A model generated the notes under the pieces. The model had not been told where the DNA came from and did not search any database. It saw only the letters and a program-made list of their open reading frames with translations. Below, in pieces: positions 17,073-25,127 of a stretch of 64,000 bases of DNA (the stretch's first letter is position 1; each line of letters opens with the position of its first letter). A program made the translations under genes and the position numbers. Source of the stretch: JACQFK01 sp964619955 (GTDB taxonomy: Bacteria > Planctomycetota > MHYJ01 > JACPRB01). The DNA lies in contig CAZUJF010000011.1 of assembly GCA_964619955.1 (NCBI GenBank), positions 1-64,000 on the forward strand, written 5' to 3'.

Positions 17073-17597
17073 TTGAATCAACCCGAGGCGGTTCCGGATT
17101 TGCTGACCGCGCGCCTTCATCTGAAGGCCGCGACCGTGGAGATGCTCCGCGCCGACGCGCGCAACGACCGCATCGAGCTTCGCCAGCTGACCAGCGCGTT
17201 CATCCCCGACGCGTGGCCGCCCGCGTATTTCGCGGAGAACCGCGAGCGCTTCGTCCGCGCCTCGGAGGCGGCGCCCGACCGGACCGGCTGGCACGGCTGG
17301 TATCTGGTGCACGCGGCGGAGCAGATGCTGATCGGATACGCCTGGGTGGAGACGCCTGGCCCGGAGGGGGACGTCGAGACCGGCTACGCGATCCTCGACC
17401 GCTACCGCGGCCAGGGGTACACGCCCGAGGCGATGACGGCGCTGGTCGCCTGGGCCTTCCGGCATGCCGAGGCGAAGCGGATCGTCGCCCACACCTTCCC
17501 GCATTTCATCCCGGCCATCCGCGTCCTGGAGAAGTCGGGGTTCACCCGCGCGGGGCTGACCTCGGACGGCGTCTGCATCTACGAAAAGCGCCGCTGA
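17073..17597 (+). CDS. GNAT-family N-acetyltransferase (RimJ/RimL-like)
   Basis: 174 aa. The N-terminus LLTARLHLKAAT is the typical first strand of the RimJ/RimL group. The acetyl-CoA-binding motif A is seen as TGYAILDRYRGQGYTPEAMTA (RGQGY is the pyrophosphate loop). AKRIVAHTFPHFIPAIRVLEKSGF completes motif B. It should transfer an acetyl group from acetyl-CoA to an amine; the substrate is unknown. The TTG start is chosen because the first ATG, at 17142, would delete strand 1. Confidence 0.8.
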   Translation: MNQPEAVPDLLTARLHLKAATVEMLRADARNDRIELRQLTSAFIPDAWPPAYFAENRERFVRASEAAPDRTGWHGWYLVHAAEQMLIGYAWVETPGPEGDVETGYAILDRYRGQGYTPEAMTALVAWAFRHAEAKRIVAHTFPHFIPAIRVLEKSGFTRAGLTSDGVCIYEKRR

Positions 17598-17696
17598 GAT
17601 TCCTCTGGCTCCGGCCGCCCCCTTCAGGTATAGTGCCGCCGTTCGGGAAGTCTTCTTCGGCTGCCGCAGACCTGCCTGTCCGCGCCTTCTGAATGA

Positions 17697-17730
17697 CCCA
17701 CCCGAGGGTATTCGTTTTTCCGTTGGGTGG
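17697..17730 (+). promoter_or_regulatory. Leader hairpin covering the rhlE ribosome binding site
   Basis: CCACCC (17698-17703) can pair with GGGTGG (17725-17730), leaving a U-rich 21-base loop. GGGTGG lies 6 bases before the rhlE ATG and is the only Shine-Dalgarno candidate, so pairing would hide it. TATAGT near 17632 could be the promoter -10. Temperature- or helicase-dependent opening is an inference. Confidence 0.4.
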
Positions 17731-17736
17731 ATTTCC

Positions 17737-19032
17737 ATGACCCGCTTCACCGACCTTCCCCTCATCGAGCCGCTGCTCCGCGCCATCGCGGAGGAGGGCT
17801 ACGAGGTCCCCACGCCGATCCAGGCCCAGTCCATCATCCCCGTGCTCGAAGGCAAGGACCTGCTCGGCTGCGCCCAGACGGGCACGGGCAAGACCGCGGC
17901 GTTCGCGCTGCCCATCCTCCAGCGCCTGCATTCGAAGCCGCTGCCGCACGCCCCGGGCCCCCGCCCCGTGCGCGTCCTGGTCCTCGCGCCCACGCGCGAA
18001 CTGGCCTCCCAGATCGGCGACAGCTTCATGGCGTACGGCCGCCACCTCAAGATCCGGCACACCGTGATCTTCGGCGGCGTGGGACAGAACCCCCAGGCCA
18101 CCGCGCTGCGCTCCGGGATCGAGATCGTCGTCGCCACCCCGGGCCGCCTGCTCGACCTGCTGCAGCAGCGCATCGCGAAACTCGACCGCGTCGAGATCCT
18201 CGTGCTCGACGAGGCCGACCGCATGCTGGACATGGGCTTCATCCACGACGTGAAGAAGATCATCTCGGTCCTGCCGAAGAAGCGGCAGACCGTGTTCTAT
18301 TCGGCCACCCTGCCCCAGGACATCAAGACGCTCGCCCGGGACATCCTGACCGACCCCGTCCGCGTCGAAGTCACGCCGACGGCGACGACGGTCGAGAAGA
18401 TCCACCAATCGCTCTACCACGTCGACCGCCAGGCGAAGTTCGCGCTGCTCGCCCGGCTCCTCAAGGATCCGGCGTTCAAGCGGACGATCGTGTTCAGCCG
18501 CACGAAGCGCGGGGCGAACAAGCTCGCGGAGATGCTCGTGCGCGCCGGCGTCCAGGCCGACGCCATCCACGGCAACAAGAGCCAGAGCGCGCGAGAGAAG
18601 GCGCTCGACGCCTTCAAGAAGGGCGCCTCGCGGGTGCTCGTCGCCACGGACATCGCGGCGCGCGGCATCGACGTCGAGGAGATCACCCACGTCGTCAACT
18701 TCGAACTGCCGGACGTCCCGGAGAACTACGTCCACCGCATCGGGCGCACGGCCCGGGCCGGCGCCGAGGGCGCGGCGATCACGTTCTGCTCCTCGGACGA
18801 GCGCAGCGAACTGGGCGCGATCGAGCGCCTGATCCGGGTCCGCATCCCGGTCCACCAGCTGCCGCCGAACCTGGTGCCGCCCGCGATGGCGCCCCAGGCC
18901 CCGCAGCAGGGCCAGCAGACGCAGGCGGCGCGGCCGCACCACGCGCACCATGCCCCGCGTCACGCCCCCGCCCGGCCGGCGGCCTCCCACCCGCCGGGCC
19001 AGTCGTGGCGGGCGCGGCGCCGCACGCATTGA
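17737..19032 (+). CDS. rhlE: DEAD-box ATP-dependent RNA helicase, RhlE type
   Basis: 431 aa. All superfamily 2 motifs are in order: a Q motif (TPIQAQSIIP), AQTGTGKT, PTRELA, TPGRLLD, VLDEADRMLDMGF, YSATLP, a VFSRTK block, ATDIAARGID and HRIGRTARAG. It unwinds short RNA duplexes with ATP, as in ribosome assembly or RNA decay. The last 50 residues are a His/Pro/Ala-rich basic tail, usual for RhlE. It stands alone, with a 139-base upstream region holding a hairpin over the ribosome site. Confidence 0.93.
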   Translation: MTRFTDLPLIEPLLRAIAEEGYEVPTPIQAQSIIPVLEGKDLLGCAQTGTGKTAAFALPILQRLHSKPLPHAPGPRPVRVLVLAPTRELASQIGDSFMAYGRHLKIRHTVIFGGVGQNPQATALRSGIEIVVATPGRLLDLLQQRIAKLDRVEILVLDEADRMLDMGFIHDVKKIISVLPKKRQTVFYSATLPQDIKTLARDILTDPVRVEVTPTATTVEKIHQSLYHVDRQAKFALLARLLKDPAFKRTIVFSRTKRGANKLAEMLVRAGVQADAIHGNKSQSAREKALDAFKKGASRVLVATDIAARGIDVEEITHVVNFELPDVPENYVHRIGRTARAGAEGAAITFCSSDERSELGAIERLIRVRIPVHQLPPNLVPPAMAPQAPQQGQQTQAARPHHAHHAPRHAPARPAASHPPGQSWRARRRTH

Positions 19033-19039
19033 GCGGCGT

Positions 19040-19789
19040 TCAGCGCGGGCGCAGGCCCTCGGGGACTTCGAGCCGGACGTCCTTGCGATCCAGGATCTCC
19101 GTCCGCTTGACGTTCGTCACCTCGACCACGTTGCCGTTGATCGTGAGCGTGACGATCGTGCGGAGCTCGAGGCAGCAGACCTCGCCTTCGGGATTCACCC
19201 AGAGGCGCGCGCCGCCCTGGAACGAGGGCGCCGCCTGGCCCGGCGCCATGCCCGCCATGCGGCCCAGGGGCGACACCTTGAGCGCCTCCTCCTTCAGGTC
19301 CGCCGCGTAGACGCCCATCTTCACGCCCTCGACCTCGACGGGCGCCTCCTTGCGGACCTCGCCCAGCGCCGGCGCCAGGTCCCTCAACTCCTCGTGCGGC
19401 GCCTTCTGGTTCAGGAAGCCCAGCTTCCCCGCCAGGGCGCCGCGCTGGGGATTGGGGGCGCCGGGCGCGCCGGGGCGAAGTCCGGCCGTGAGGCGGCGCA
19501 GGACCGCCGCGGCCTCCTCCCAGTCCCCCTTCGCCTCCCGGATCCAGACCCGGCCGTCCCTGCGGAAGAGCTCGCCGCGTTCGGGCGAGCGGACGTGAAG
19601 CCCCGTGTCCTTCCGGAAGACGCCCTCGAGCGTGGACGTCTCCCCGCCGCCGCCGGAGCGCTCCTGCTCCGCCTCTCCGCGGAAGCGGTACGACTCCAGC
19701 TTCGCCGCCTTGCCCAGGAGCTCGCGGAGTTCGGCCGCTTCGTCGGGGAATGCCGCCAGGATCCAGACCAGCGCCGGCAGGAGGCTCAT
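19040..19789 (-). CDS. Exported protein of unknown function in a sigma/anti-sigma operon
   Basis: 249 aa. A short signal-like N-terminus (MSLLPALVWILAAF) precedes a soluble part with alternating charged strands: SYRFRGEAEQERS, STLEGVFRKDTGLHV, RDGRVWIREAKGDWEEA and later GGARLWVNPEGEVCCLEL. That beta-rich pattern recalls lipid-carrier folds of the LolA type, but I see no diagnostic residue. It is last of the operon FGE-like - sigma - anti-sigma - this gene, 40 bases after the anti-sigma stop, so it may belong to the sigma factor's response. The start is chosen for the signal peptide, with GGAGG upstream. Confidence 0.6.
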   Translation of the reverse strand: MSLLPALVWILAAFPDEAAELRELLGKAAKLESYRFRGEAEQERSGGGGETSTLEGVFRKDTGLHVRSPERGELFRRDGRVWIREAKGDWEEAAAVLRRLTAGLRPGAPGAPNPQRGALAGKLGFLNQKAPHEELRDLAPALGEVRKEAPVEVEGVKMGVYAADLKEEALKVSPLGRMAGMAPGQAAPSFQGGARLWVNPEGEVCCLELRTIVTLTINGNVVEVTNVKRTEILDRKDVRLEVPEGLRPR

Positions 19790-19829
19790 GAAGTGCCAAC
19801 CCTCCGCGGGAAGGAAGGAGGCGGGAATT

Positions 19830-21035
19830 CTATTTGTCCGCGTCCGCGGGGGGCAGTTCGCCGACCTCGAGCAGGTGGATGACGACGCTGCGCCCGGCCT
19901 CGTCCTTGCCGCTCTCGCGGGCCCCGGCCTTGGCGCCGAAACCGCGCGGATCCTTCGAGCGGGCCGCCCCGCCCGAGGCCACATCGGCGAGTTTCTTCTT
20001 CCCCGCCCCCTCCTGGAGTTTGGCGAGCGAAGGATCCTCGGGCGCCACCGGGAGCAGCCGGGCGTTGCCGACCTTTTCGAGCTCCAGCTTGAGCGCCTCC
20101 AGGCCCGCCGCGCTCAGGGTGAGCGCCACGGTCCGCAGGCCGCCCGGGGAACTCGTCCGCAGCTTCGAATCCGGCTCGGGAAGCTCGGCCCCGTACTTCC
20201 TGAAGATCTCCTCGAACTTCGCACGGGACGCCGCCAGCTTCGTGGACACCAGCGTCAGGGTCTCGGGCGCGGGCTTCAACGCCTTGGCCGCCGGGGCTTC
20301 CGCCTCGGCACGGGGCGCGGGCGCGGGGGCCCCCGGGGCCGCCACGGGCGCCGGAGGAGGCGCCGCCGGCGCCGCGGCCGCCGCGGGCCTGGGCAGCGGC
20401 TTCGGAGCCGCGTCCTCCTTCGCGAGGGCCGCCGGCGTCTCGGGCTTCGCCGGTTCCGGTTTTGGCGCCTCGGGCGCCTTGGCTTTCTCCGCCTTCTCGA
20501 GCAGCGCCAGACCGTCTTGCTTCGCCTCAGCGGGGGCCGCGTCCTTCGGGGATTTCCGGTCGGCCTCGGTCGCTGCGTTCTCCCCCTTGTCCCGCGCCTC
20601 CGACGCCCCCCGGCGCTGTTCCTGCGGGGCTTGGGGCGCCTTCCGGGCCATGTCCGTGGACCCGATCAGGGGCGCCGCCTGGCGCGGGCCCGCCGGAGCC
20701 GGGTCCTGCAGCCCCGCGAAATAGGTGACGTTCAGCGCCACGAAGGCCGCCGCGGCCGCCAGGGTCAGCCAGCCCAGCCGGCGCCGGGCGCGGTCGAGCG
20801 ACGAGACCCGCCCGCCGGACGCCGCGATCTCGCGGGACACGCCCTCCGCGATCGAACGCGGCGCCCGGAGGCGCGGCAGTCCCTTCACGAGCTGCGCCGC
20901 GGACTTGATCTCGCCCAGTTCGCGGAGGCACTCCGAGCAGGACCCGATGTGGCGCTCGACCTCCGCCTTCCCGGCGGCCTCGAGCTCCCCGTCGAAGTAG
21001 CCCGTCAGCTTCTCCCTGTCCAATCCGCAGCTCAT
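19830..21035 (-). CDS. Zinc-finger (ZAS) anti-sigma factor with a long periplasmic domain
   Basis: 401 aa. The N-terminal ZAS domain has H-x3-C-x2-C in EVERHIGSCSECLRELGEI (about 25-43), which binds zinc and would clamp the sigma factor. One membrane helix (WLTLAAAAAFVALNVTYFAG) lies near residue 90. An Ala/Pro/Lys-rich linker covers about 110-255. A folded extracytoplasmic domain then begins TLTLVSTKLAASRAKFEEIF. The gene follows the ECF sigma gene by 22 bases and should sequester that sigma at the membrane until an envelope signal arrives. Confidence 0.85.
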   Translation of the reverse strand: MSCGLDREKLTGYFDGELEAAGKAEVERHIGSCSECLRELGEIKSAAQLVKGLPRLRAPRSIAEGVSREIAASGGRVSSLDRARRRLGWLTLAAAAAFVALNVTYFAGLQDPAPAGPRQAAPLIGSTDMARKAPQAPQEQRRGASEARDKGENAATEADRKSPKDAAPAEAKQDGLALLEKAEKAKAPEAPKPEPAKPETPAALAKEDAAPKPLPRPAAAAAPAAPPPAPVAAPGAPAPAPRAEAEAPAAKALKPAPETLTLVSTKLAASRAKFEEIFRKYGAELPEPDSKLRTSSPGGLRTVALTLSAAGLEALKLELEKVGNARLLPVAPEDPSLAKLQEGAGKKKLADVASGGAARSKDPRGFGAKAGARESGKDEAGRSVVIHLLEVGELPPADADK

Positions 21036-21057
21036 GTCACCTCTATGACGCTCGGGC

Positions 21058-21663
21058 TCATTGGAGAGTTCCCATGAAGGCCTTTAATTTTTCCTTCAGC
21101 TCGAGCCGCGCCCGGTGCAGCCTCGAACGCACGGTCCCCTTGGGGATGGCCAGCGCGGCGGCGATCTCGTCGTACGAATGCCCCTGCAGATCCTTGAGCA
21201 GGATGATCTGGCGGTCGTCGTCGCCCAGCTGCTCCAGGGCCTGCTGCACCTTCCTCTGCGTCTCCTCGCTCTCCAGCCTCCCCCCGGGGTCCCGCTCCTC
21301 GGACGGCTCCAGGGAGGGCGCCTCCTCCCTCGAGGAGTTCAGCGAGGCCATGGGACGGCGTCCCTCGCGCCTGAAGGAGATCGCCTGGTTGAACGCGATC
21401 CGGTAGAGCCAGGTGAAGAACGCGGAGTCGTTCTGGAACGTCGCGATCTTCCGCCACGCGTTCACGAAGGCGCGCTGGACGATGTCCGAGGCGTCCTCCG
21501 CGTTCCCGCAGAAACGGGTGATCGCGGTGTAGATGCGGTCCTGATGGCGCCGCACGAGCTCGTTGAAGGCCTCCGTCGCGCCGCGCTGGCAGGCCGCGAC
21601 GAGCTCCCGGTCCGGGTGCTCCCGGAGCGAGGATGCCGGCCAGGCGGGATTCGGAGGCGTCAT
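21058..21663 (-). CDS. ECF RNA polymerase sigma factor
   Basis: 201 aa. Region 2 is seen as FNELVRRHQDRIYTAITRFCGNAEDASDIVQRAFVNAWRKI with FFTWLYRIAFN, and region 4 as DRQIILLKDLQGHSYDEIAAALAIPKGTVRSRLHRARLELK. The linker between them is Ser/Glu-rich. It directs RNA polymerase to an envelope-stress-type regulon. It is translationally coupled to the upstream FGE-like gene (ATGA, 21660-21663) and followed by its anti-sigma factor. The start at 21663 is chosen because the sequence before it belongs to the other gene. Confidence 0.92.
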   Translation of the reverse strand: MTPPNPAWPASSLREHPDRELVAACQRGATEAFNELVRRHQDRIYTAITRFCGNAEDASDIVQRAFVNAWRKIATFQNDSAFFTWLYRIAFNQAISFRREGRRPMASLNSSREEAPSLEPSEERDPGGRLESEETQRKVQQALEQLGDDDRQIILLKDLQGHSYDEIAAALAIPKGTVRSRLHRARLELKEKLKAFMGTLQ

Positions 21664-23123
21664 GGCAGATCGCGGGCGCAGCGAAACCCGACGTCGAAAT
21701 GCTGCAGGCGCGGATCCTCCGCATACACGTTCGCGCAGCGGAGGGCCCGCCTCGGGGTCATGAACGAGCCCCCCTTGAGGATGCGCAGCTCCACGCCCGA
21801 GGCCCCCTCCGGGCTCCGCACGGCCGTGGAGGTCCATTCCCACACGTTGCCGGCGAGGCCCTGGACGCCGAAGGGGCTTTCGCCGCCCGCGGCATCGAAG
21901 GCCTCCACGGGGGTGGACCCGGGGTTCTGGGTCTTGTTCACCTGCCAGAACTCCAGGCTGTTCGCCGTGAAGACGCCGTCCTTCTCCAGAAACACGCTGC
22001 CCCAGGGATATTCGCGGCGGTCGGGCCCGCGGGCGGCCACTTCCCATTCCTCGGCGCTCGGGAGCCGCTTCCCGGCCCACGTCGCATAGGCCCGGGCGTC
22101 GTCGAAGGCGACGGTGACGACCGGATGGCGCTCGCGGCCCTTGGGGACCTTGCGTCCGCGCCATTCGGCGGGCGCCGCGTGCCCCGTGGCCGCGACGAAG
22201 GCGAGGTAATCCTCGTTCGTCACCTCGTACTTGTCGATCAGGAAGGGCCGGAGCCGGACCTGGCGCGCGGGACGTTCGTCGGGCGCGTCATCGCTGCCCA
22301 CCCAGCAGAGCGTCGAGGGGATGCGGACCATGACCTTCTGAAAATGCAGCTGGCGCGCCTTCTCCTGGAACGCGCGCACCAGGGACGTGCGTTCGGGGTA
22401 GTAACTCGCCCCCGTGTCGGCCGCGCTGATGGCCTGGGGATACCGGGCCTCCTTGAAGTGCTTCTCCCCCTCGGCCATGCTCTTCTGGTACTGGCGGTCC
22501 GCCTCGCCGCGGTATTCGCCGATCTTCTTCCGGAGCCGGACGAACTCCTCGTCGCGCACGGCCCCCGGATGCTCCTTCGCATGGCCCTCGAGCCCGTCCC
22601 AGGCGGCGTCCCAGAGATCCTTCGAGGCGTCCTTCTCGACCTTGTCCTTCAGCACGGCGAAATCCGCCGCCTGCTTCTTCCGGAGTTCCTCCAGGCGGAG
22701 CGCCTCGGCGCGGGCGAGGGCGTCCTTCTTCCGTCCCGCGGCGGCCTCCTCCTCCAGGGCCTTCAGCTCGGGGGCGTCGGCCCGGAGCCTCCGCGCCGCG
22801 ACGACGGCCTCCGTCGCCGCGTCCCACTTCTGTTCCTGGAGCAGCCGGCGGGCCTCCTTGACCCGGGCCTCGTATTCCGCGGCGACGCGGACTTCCGTCG
22901 GGACCTCGGGGGGGGGCGGGACGGGCCGGGCGGGTTCGGGTTTGACGGGCTCAGGCCTGGCGACCGGCGCCGGGACGGGCGCGGGCGCCTCTTTGACGAC
23001 GAGCGGGACGGAACTTTCGCGCTTGCTCCAGCGGACGTACAGAAACCCCGCGAGGAGGAGCACCAGGGCCGTGATGGCCAGCAGGGGCCAGCCGGCGGGC
23101 TTCCGCTCCGGGAGGGTGGGCAT
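21660..23123 (-). CDS. Membrane-anchored FGE-like (SUMF1 fold) protein without catalytic cysteines
   Basis: 487 aa. One N-terminal membrane helix (WPLLAITALVLLLAGFLYV) and a Pro-rich linker precede an alpha-helical TPR or coiled-coil region at about 85-275. The C-terminal formylglycine-generating-enzyme-type domain has DKYEVTNEDYLAFV, RLPSAEEWEVAARG, YPWG, GLAGNVWEWT, LKGGSF and VGFRCA. In genuine FGE two active cysteines follow the KGGS motif. Here the sequence is KGGSFMTPRRAL, with Thr and Leu at those sites. It therefore probably binds rather than oxidises its target. It is first in the operon with sigma and anti-sigma, and its extracytoplasmic domain could be a sensor (inference). Confidence 0.82.
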   Translation of the reverse strand: MPTLPERKPAGWPLLAITALVLLLAGFLYVRWSKRESSVPLVVKEAPAPVPAPVARPEPVKPEPARPVPPPPEVPTEVRVAAEYEARVKEARRLLQEQKWDAATEAVVAARRLRADAPELKALEEEAAAGRKKDALARAEALRLEELRKKQAADFAVLKDKVEKDASKDLWDAAWDGLEGHAKEHPGAVRDEEFVRLRKKIGEYRGEADRQYQKSMAEGEKHFKEARYPQAISAADTGASYYPERTSLVRAFQEKARQLHFQKVMVRIPSTLCWVGSDDAPDERPARQVRLRPFLIDKYEVTNEDYLAFVAATGHAAPAEWRGRKVPKGRERHPVVTVAFDDARAYATWAGKRLPSAEEWEVAARGPDRREYPWGSVFLEKDGVFTANSLEFWQVNKTQNPGSTPVEAFDAAGGESPFGVQGLAGNVWEWTSTAVRSPEGASGVELRILKGGSFMTPRRALRCANVYAEDPRLQHFDVGFRCARDLP

Positions 23124-23129
23124 ACGGCA

Positions 23130-23158
23130 ATCTTAGCGCGCCGGGGGCGAAAACGAAA
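23130..23158 (-). promoter_or_regulatory. Promoter of the FGE-like/sigma/anti-sigma operon, predicted leaderless
   Basis: In mRNA sense, TTTCGT (23158-23153) and TAAGAT (23135-23130) are separated by 17 bases. The -10 box ends 6 bases before the ATG at 23123. Confidence 0.5.
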
Positions 23159-23171
23159 GCCGCGCGGAGGC

Positions 23172-23720
23172 CTACTTGACCTTGTAGACCCTCAGCGTGG
23201 ACACGATGAAGTCGATGTTGCGCTGGTGCTTCTTGTACATGCCCGCATCGCTGATGATGATGATCCGGTAGAGGTTTTGATTCTGCTTCCCCACGAAGGA
23301 GTAGATCCGGCCCTCCATGGGTTTCTCGTCCTTCTTGAAGCTGAGTTCCACGTAATTCGCCATGACGTTGCCACCGCCCCCGCCGGGGAGCTTGGAGGCG
23401 CGGCTGTCGATCTTCTTCGCCTCGGTCACGCCGGTGGCGGCCACGATGCTCTTGTAGAGGGCTTCGGCGGCCTCCTTGGGGTCGTAGAAACTCGCGCCGG
23501 GGGCCTTCTCCTGGGCGAGCAGGTCGATGCCGACCTCGTCCACCTTGTGGGCCACGCTCAGGGTCGTTCCGTTGAAGAAGCCCTGGTCCTTGAAGGCCCA
23601 CTCGTCGTTCTTGGGGGGCTTGCTGATGGAGACCCCCATCTCCGGCTTCGCCTTGGTGTTGGGATCCTCCTGGGCCGCCTGGAACAGCACCCCGATCAGC
23701 AGCGCCGCCGTCGCGTTCAT
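23172..23720 (-). CDS. Exported protein of unknown function
   Basis: 182 aa. A short signal sequence (MNATAALLIGVLFQAAQ) precedes a soluble domain with a five-residue Gly stretch (KLPGGGGGNV) and strands such as MANYVELSFKKDEKPM and RIYSFVGKQNQNLYRIIII. It ends NIDFIVSTLRVYKVK, a pattern seen in small secreted stress-type domains, but I do not recognise the family. It has its own probable promoter: TATAGT at 23749-23744 and GGGGAG as a ribosome site 8 bases before the ATG. It is not coupled to its neighbours. Confidence 0.65.
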   Translation of the reverse strand: MNATAALLIGVLFQAAQEDPNTKAKPEMGVSISKPPKNDEWAFKDQGFFNGTTLSVAHKVDEVGIDLLAQEKAPGASFYDPKEAAEALYKSIVAATGVTEAKKIDSRASKLPGGGGGNVMANYVELSFKKDEKPMEGRIYSFVGKQNQNLYRIIIISDAGMYKKHQRNIDFIVSTLRVYKVK

Positions 23721-23780
23721 GTGGTCATCTCCCCTGTCCCAATACTATAACCGGAGGAGGGGTTCAAAGTTGCCCCGACA

Positions 23781-25127
23781 TCAATCTTCAATTCCGTACT
23801 CCTTCATCTTCTCCCAGAGGTTTTTCCGGGTGATGCCGAGGATGCGGGACATCTCCCCGCGATGCCCCTTCGCGTGGACCATCACGGAACGGATGTGCCG
23901 GGCTTCGACTTCGGACACCGCGTCCCGGAGCGTGGAGAGGCTGCCGACCGACGGCAGGTCCGTGCCCGCCGTGGCGAGCGGGCGGAGCACGTGCTCCTGC
24001 TTGAGAATCAACTCCGTGCCGGCCAGGGCGATCCCGCGCTCGATGGCGTGCTCGAGTTCGCGGACGTTGCCCGGCCACGAGTATCCCTGCAGGGCCTCGA
24101 GCACCAGCGGGGTGACGGCGTAGTCGCGGCCGCGGCCGTGTTTCCGGATGAAATGCGCGGTCAGCAGGGGGATGTCCTCGGGCCGGTCCCGCAGCGGCGG
24201 GATGGAGATCTTCACCACGTTCAGGCGGTGGAAAAGGTCCTCCCGGAAGCGCTGCTCCTGGGCGAGCCCCCAGAGGTCCTTCTTGGTGGCGGCGACCACG
24301 CGGACGTCGATCTTGATCGGCTGGGCGGCCCCGATGCGCTCGAACTCGCGTTCCTGGAGGACGCGCAGCAGCTTGACCTGGGGGACGGGCTGCAGGTCGT
24401 CGATGTCGTCGATGAAGAGGGTCCCCGTGTGCGCGCGTTCGAAGCGGCCGATCTTGTCGCTACGGGCGTCGGTGAAGGCGCCCTTCACGTGACCGAAGAG
24501 TTCGTCCTCGATCAGGGTTTCCGGAAACACGCTGCAGGACATCTTCACCAGCGGCCGCGTCCGTCGCGGCGAGTTGTAGTGGAGCGCCTCCGCGACGAGT
24601 TCCTTGCCGGTGCCGCTTTCACCCTCGATGAGGACGTTGACCTCGCTGGCGGCGACGGCCTGCACGAGGTCGTAGACCGCCTGCATCCGGGGCGACTTCC
24701 CCACCAGCGCGCCGAACTGGCGGCGTCCGGCCAGTTCCTCCTTGAGCTCCCGGTTCTCGCGCTCGAGGGCCAGGAGGTGTTCGATCCTCTTGAGGCGGAC
24801 CAGGACGTCGTCGTTGAAGAACGGCTTCTGGAGGTAGTCCTCGGCGCCGTCCTTGATCGCGGCGACGGCGTCCTCGACGCTCGCGAACGCCGTGATGAGG
24901 ACGATCTTGCAGGAGGGCTGGGATTCGCGGGCGGCCTTGAGCACCTGGAGGCCGTCGGCCTTGGGCAGGCGGATGTCGGTGATGACGACGTCGAAGCTTT
25001 CGAGGCGGAGGGCCTGCAGGGCCTGCTCGCCGTCGGCCGCCACCGTCACTTGGTGGCCGGCGCCGCGGAGGGCGTCGGCCAGGGTGACCGCGATGGTCTT
25101 CTCGTCATCCGCGAGGAGGATTTTCAT
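23781..25127 (-). CDS. NtrC-family sigma-54-dependent response regulator
   Basis: 448 aa. The receiver domain (1-120) has phospho-acceptor Asp51 in VITDIRLP and Lys101 in LQKPF. The AAA+ domain (about 141-375) has Walker A GESGTGKE and FIDDIDD as Walker B. The sigma-54-contact loop reads GAFTDA (216-221) instead of GAFTGA. The C-terminus has a Fis-type helix-turn-helix (MSRILGITRKNLWEKMKEYGI). It should activate sigma-54 promoters when phosphorylated; no histidine kinase is adjacent. It overlaps the end of the upstream glycosyltransferase gene by 23 bases, so the two are coupled. Confidence 0.92.
   Translation of the reverse strand: MKILLADDEKTIAVTLADALRGAGHQVTVAADGEQALQALRLESFDVVITDIRLPKADGLQVLKAARESQPSCKIVLITAFASVEDAVAAIKDGAEDYLQKPFFNDDVLVRLKRIEHLLALERENRELKEELAGRRQFGALVGKSPRMQAVYDLVQAVAASEVNVLIEGESGTGKELVAEALHYNSPRRTRPLVKMSCSVFPETLIEDELFGHVKGAFTDARSDKIGRFERAHTGTLFIDDIDDLQPVPQVKLLRVLQEREFERIGAAQPIKIDVRVVAATKKDLWGLAQEQRFREDLFHRLNVVKISIPPLRDRPEDIPLLTAHFIRKHGRGRDYAVTPLVLEALQGYSWPGNVRELEHAIERGIALAGTELILKQEHVLRPLATAGTDLPSVGSLSTLRDAVSEVEARHIRSVMVHAKGHRGEMSRILGITRKNLWEKMKEYGIED

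Noticed and set aside
20281..20460. Repetitive Ala/Pro-coding stretch considered as a DNA repeat
   Set aside because: It is a low-complexity linker inside the anti-sigma factor gene; there is no regular unit.
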